Shown: one piece after another, positions 5,927 to 8,194 of the stretch
Layout of the letters: each line of letters opens with the position of its first letter
How positions within the stretch are numbered: the stretch's first letter is position 1
From: Piscirickettsiaceae bacterium
Lineage (GTDB): Bacteria > Pseudomonadota > Gammaproteobacteria > Thiomicrospirales > Thiomicrospiraceae
Direction of reading: 5' to 3'
NCBI GenBank assembly: GCA_021767305.1
Contig: JAASTL010000022.1
Location: 1 to 8,194 of the forward strand
DNA length: 8,194 nucleotides
Notes under the pieces: model-generated
Told to the model about the DNA's origin: nothing
The model's input: only the letters and a program-made list of their open reading frames with translations
The model's database searches: none
Position numbers and translations under genes: made by a program

Positions 5927-8128
5927 TTATTTTTGAACTCGGCGTAATCCCAATAAACCAATCACACCAAATGCAAACCCGATCAACGCTGGAAGTAGGA
6001 AGCCACCAAACACACTGGCACTACCACCTGATGAAGATGAAGTCGTTGTGGTTGTGCCACTATCAGGTGTCGGTACAACATACTCGGTATACCAGCTAGT
6101 GTCATAGGCATCTTCACCTGAACCATCCACGGTTGAGGCTTTTGACAACATCGCATTCACATGGTCAGAAGCATTGATTTCATTCCATGCGGCATAAACA
6201 GTCTGACCATCTGGAGTTGGACGCAACTGCGATTCAAAACGTCGGTTCGCTGGATCTGAATTCGCTACCATGACAATCGGCTCATAGGTTTCACCTTTGT
6301 CGAAAGTACGAGTGTAGTAGATTTCCAACTCTTCTGGCTCACCAAAATAATCTTCATTAGTCTGGGTACCCCACGCCACAATAAACGCATCAGGATCATA
6401 GGTTCCATCGGTTGAATAAGGTGTTTTCACAATACGTGGTTCACGCACATTCTGCGAGGTATCTGGCAATCTAGAAACGTTTTTCGCTACTTCAGAAGTC
6501 CAGCTACCGGTTCCTGGCGCTCCAGCCACATAAGTTCTGGTCCAGAAGTCATAGTTTGCATCCGTACCTAAAGATTCAGATATCCAATCACCAGTATAAG
6601 AATAACCGATAAACAAGGTATCGCGAACAATGGCACCACGATGCGCTAAGGCATTCTCGTTCTGAAAGGTTTCAGTGGTATCTGCCAAAGACTCTAAACC
6701 CGCTTGCCCTGAACGGCTACTGATATTGAGTGCTGGCGAATTGTTTAAGGCGACGGCCGCTTCATAGGTTGCCGCTTCACAATTTGCATCCACCGCTGGC
6801 ACCATATCTGCCGCTGCAAAACTATCATTGCGAGCTAGGCGTAACATAATGTCAGAAGGACCACCTTGATCATATTGCCCCTCTTTCCAAAAGATACCCA
6901 TTACCATATCTGAGGTTTTGCCTTCAGTAGTCGCACTTTGTGCCACAAAACGCACACGACGCGCATTTTCTGCCGGATTGGAAAGAATACAACCCACTTG
7001 TCCAGCAGCACTATCTAACGCAGCATCATTACCAGGAAAACCAAAAGTGTGGTAACGCACATATTTACCATATTCAATCTCTTCCGAGCCTTTGGTCTCT
7101 TCGTAAGCAACAATGACTTTACCGTCAAACAAACCCGTATTGGCACGTGTTGCTGCCGTCTGCCCACCATCTACTTGCGAAGCATCCAACAAGGTTCCCG
7201 CCGCATCACGCACAACACGGTTATCCCCCGCCAGAGTGCTGGTCGTGTTATTTGTTAAACGAACTACTTTATTGAAACCATTAGCATAACCTGCTCCCGT
7301 ATCTGGATTGGTAATGACATTAGTGGTAGTGGTCATCCAAATATCGGTACCATGCGAGGCAATCGCACCTGATGCACCATCGCCTGGACCATCCGCAGAA
7401 CCTAACTGCAATCCTTGCGGATCTTCTTGCCAAGTAACGACCGCTTTCCCGGATAAACCAATTTTACTCACATCTTGCTTGGCATCACGCGACCCATCAC
7501 TCAGCATAACCGGGTCAGATGCCCAAGTCACTACCCCTCCACCGTTGACCGTGGCAGGGCGGGCATAGGTACAACTAAATGGAATTTCACGATTTTCACG
7601 GGTGACATAACTCACCGTGCGCTGATCTCCACCTGGGCAATATTTATCTACCCACGTCACCATAATATTAGATCCCCCGTTAGAGATATTTGGCTTGTCA
7701 GAATCACCGTAATAAGCCGTTCTCTCTGAACTACCGTTGGTATCACCAGTCCAGTTGGTACTAATACTAGTTTGTGTTGCCGTGTTAGAAACATTTTGCG
7801 GCGCACTCCAGTTTGCCTCATCACCACAATCCGTCGCTAAACTGTTGCAAGTACGAATGAAAATATCTCGCGGCGCTCTTAAATTATCGCCTTTTACATC
7901 GTAAACCTGAGCGCTCTCATTAGCTCCATCACCAAAGACCGAAATCAATGCCCCATTTCCTAAACGCACCAACTTAGTTTTAAACGCCATATTCATATCT
8001 GGCGATTGGTCAGCAGACAACACCTCTGCCGATGTAAACTGCATCTGATCAACTGCCATTGCACTCATAGGACTGCTACCAATAGCAGCCATCATGGCAA
8101 CCAGCAAAGCTTTTTTTTGTATGCTCAT
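5927..8128 (-). CDS. Exported, C-terminally membrane-anchored protein with sialidase/beta-propeller-like repeats (function unknown)
   Basis: 733 residues. An N-terminal signal peptide (KK at 5-6, hydrophobic core, likely cleavage after AMA at 23-25) points to export. The C-terminus has a Thr/Ser linker (691-700), GG, a hydrophobic helix (about 707-727) and RR, a layout like sorting or anchor tails (GlyGly-CTERM-like; exact class unsure). The body looks like a BNR/sialidase-type propeller: an Asp-box-like TFDKGETY (608-615), an RIP-like REPRIV (562-567), and repeated W-S/T-x5-NVS segments (W107 to S114, W543 to S552). It may belong to the 'choice-of-anchor O' group, by recall only. Six cysteines (94, 101, 164, 186, 380, 450) could form disulfides outside the cytoplasm. 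I see no complete sialidase active site, so no enzyme activity is claimed. The ATG at 8128 has AAGGGGGG at 8137-8144, eight bases upstream. It is a single gene convergent with umuC. Confidence 0.85.
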   Translation of the reverse strand: MSIQKKALLVAMMAAIGSSPMSAMAVDQMQFTSAEVLSADQSPDMNMAFKTKLVRLGNGALISVFGDGANESAQVYDVKGDNLRAPRDIFIRTCNSLATDCGDEANWSAPQNVSNTATQTSISTNWTGDTNGSSERTAYYGDSDKPNISNGGSNIMVTWVDKYCPGGDQRTVSYVTRENREIPFSCTYARPATVNGGGVVTWASDPVMLSDGSRDAKQDVSKIGLSGKAVVTWQEDPQGLQLGSADGPGDGASGAIASHGTDIWMTTTTNVITNPDTGAGYANGFNKVVRLTNNTTSTLAGDNRVVRDAAGTLLDASQVDGGQTAATRANTGLFDGKVIVAYEETKGSEEIEYGKYVRYHTFGFPGNDAALDSAAGQVGCILSNPAENARRVRFVAQSATTEGKTSDMVMGIFWKEGQYDQGGPSDIMLRLARNDSFAAADMVPAVDANCEAATYEAAVALNNSPALNISSRSGQAGLESLADTTETFQNENALAHRGAIVRDTLFIGYSYTGDWISESLGTDANYDFWTRTYVAGAPGTGSWTSEVAKNVSRLPDTSQNVREPRIVKTPYSTDGTYDPDAFIVAWGTQTNEDYFGEPEELEIYYTRTFDKGETYEPIVMVANSDPANRRFESQLRPTPDGQTVYAAWNEINASDHVNAMLSKASTVDGSGEDAYDTSWYTEYVVPTPDSGTTTTTSSSSGGSASVFGGFLLPALIGFAFGVIGLLGLRRVQK

Positions 8129-8167
8129 TTATCTATCCCCCCTTACGTCATTCATTAGCAGTGATTC

Positions 8168-8178
8168 GTTTCAGAAAC
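8168..8178. repeat. Short palindrome upstream of the anchored-protein gene
   Basis: GTTTC-a-GAAAC, an 11-bp perfect palindrome 40 bases before the start codon at 8128. It is nested in a wider CGTTT (8167-8171) and AAACG (8183-8187) inverted pair. The position suits a regulator site, but the upstream region is cut by the window end and no promoter can be assigned. Confidence 0.3.
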
Positions 8179-8194
8179 CTCTAAACGATTTCCC

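Noticed and set aside
7049..7729. Three plus-strand open frames of 69-86 codons
   Set aside because: All lie opposite the coherent 733-residue exported protein and have no recognisable motif; they are shadows of its codon use.
5927..8128. Calling the exported protein a sialidase
   Set aside because: Asp-box-like and RIP-like motifs suggest only the fold; the full catalytic set (arginine triad, Tyr/Glu pair) could not be identified.

Overview
The window reads as chromosomal DNA of a moderately AT-rich gammaproteobacterium. The evidence is the protein content: an RlmI-type rRNA methyltransferase, a gammaproteobacterial-style GcvH, a Cache-PAS-GGDEF diguanylate cyclase, UmuD and UmuC homologues, and a secreted beta-propeller-like protein with a C-terminal membrane anchor. 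The mix would fit the Thiomicrospira/Thiomicrorhabdus group, but that is recall-based and weak. There is no CRISPR array, tRNA, rRNA, insertion sequence or transposase.

Layout, left to right. (1) 1-884, minus: 5' three quarters of an rRNA methyltransferase gene cut by the window edge. (2) 929-967: strong hairpin terminator behind gcvH. (3) 1024-1413, minus: glycine cleavage H protein. (4) 1551-3425, minus: membrane-bound diguanylate cyclase. (5) 3426-3641: gap with a hairpin and a low-complexity tract. (6) 3642-4301, minus: UmuD-like S24 protein with a long basic N-terminal extension. (7) 4302-4481: divergent control region with a 25-bp near-perfect palindrome over the umuC promoter. (8) 4482-5834, plus: UmuC (DNA polymerase V catalytic subunit) with an insertion of about 20 residues. 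(9) 5854-5916: bidirectional terminator and a second palindrome between convergent genes. (10) 5927-8128, minus: exported, membrane-anchored sialidase-fold-like protein of unknown function.

The most interesting part is 3642-5834. umuD and umuC normally form one operon; here they are divergent around a shared control region. The UmuD homologue keeps the cleavage site and the Ser/Lys dyad of UmuD but has about 80 extra N-terminal residues. The palindrome between the genes (TTTGAAA/TTTCAAA outer arms around GTGT/ACAC) closely resembles, from memory, the operator of the Acinetobacter repressor UmuDAb. The inferred model is a self-contained DNA-damage switch: the UmuD-like protein represses umuC and perhaps itself, damage triggers RecA-dependent self-cleavage, and the released C-terminal fragment can then act as UmuD' with UmuC. 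The other genes appear to be unrelated single transcription units.
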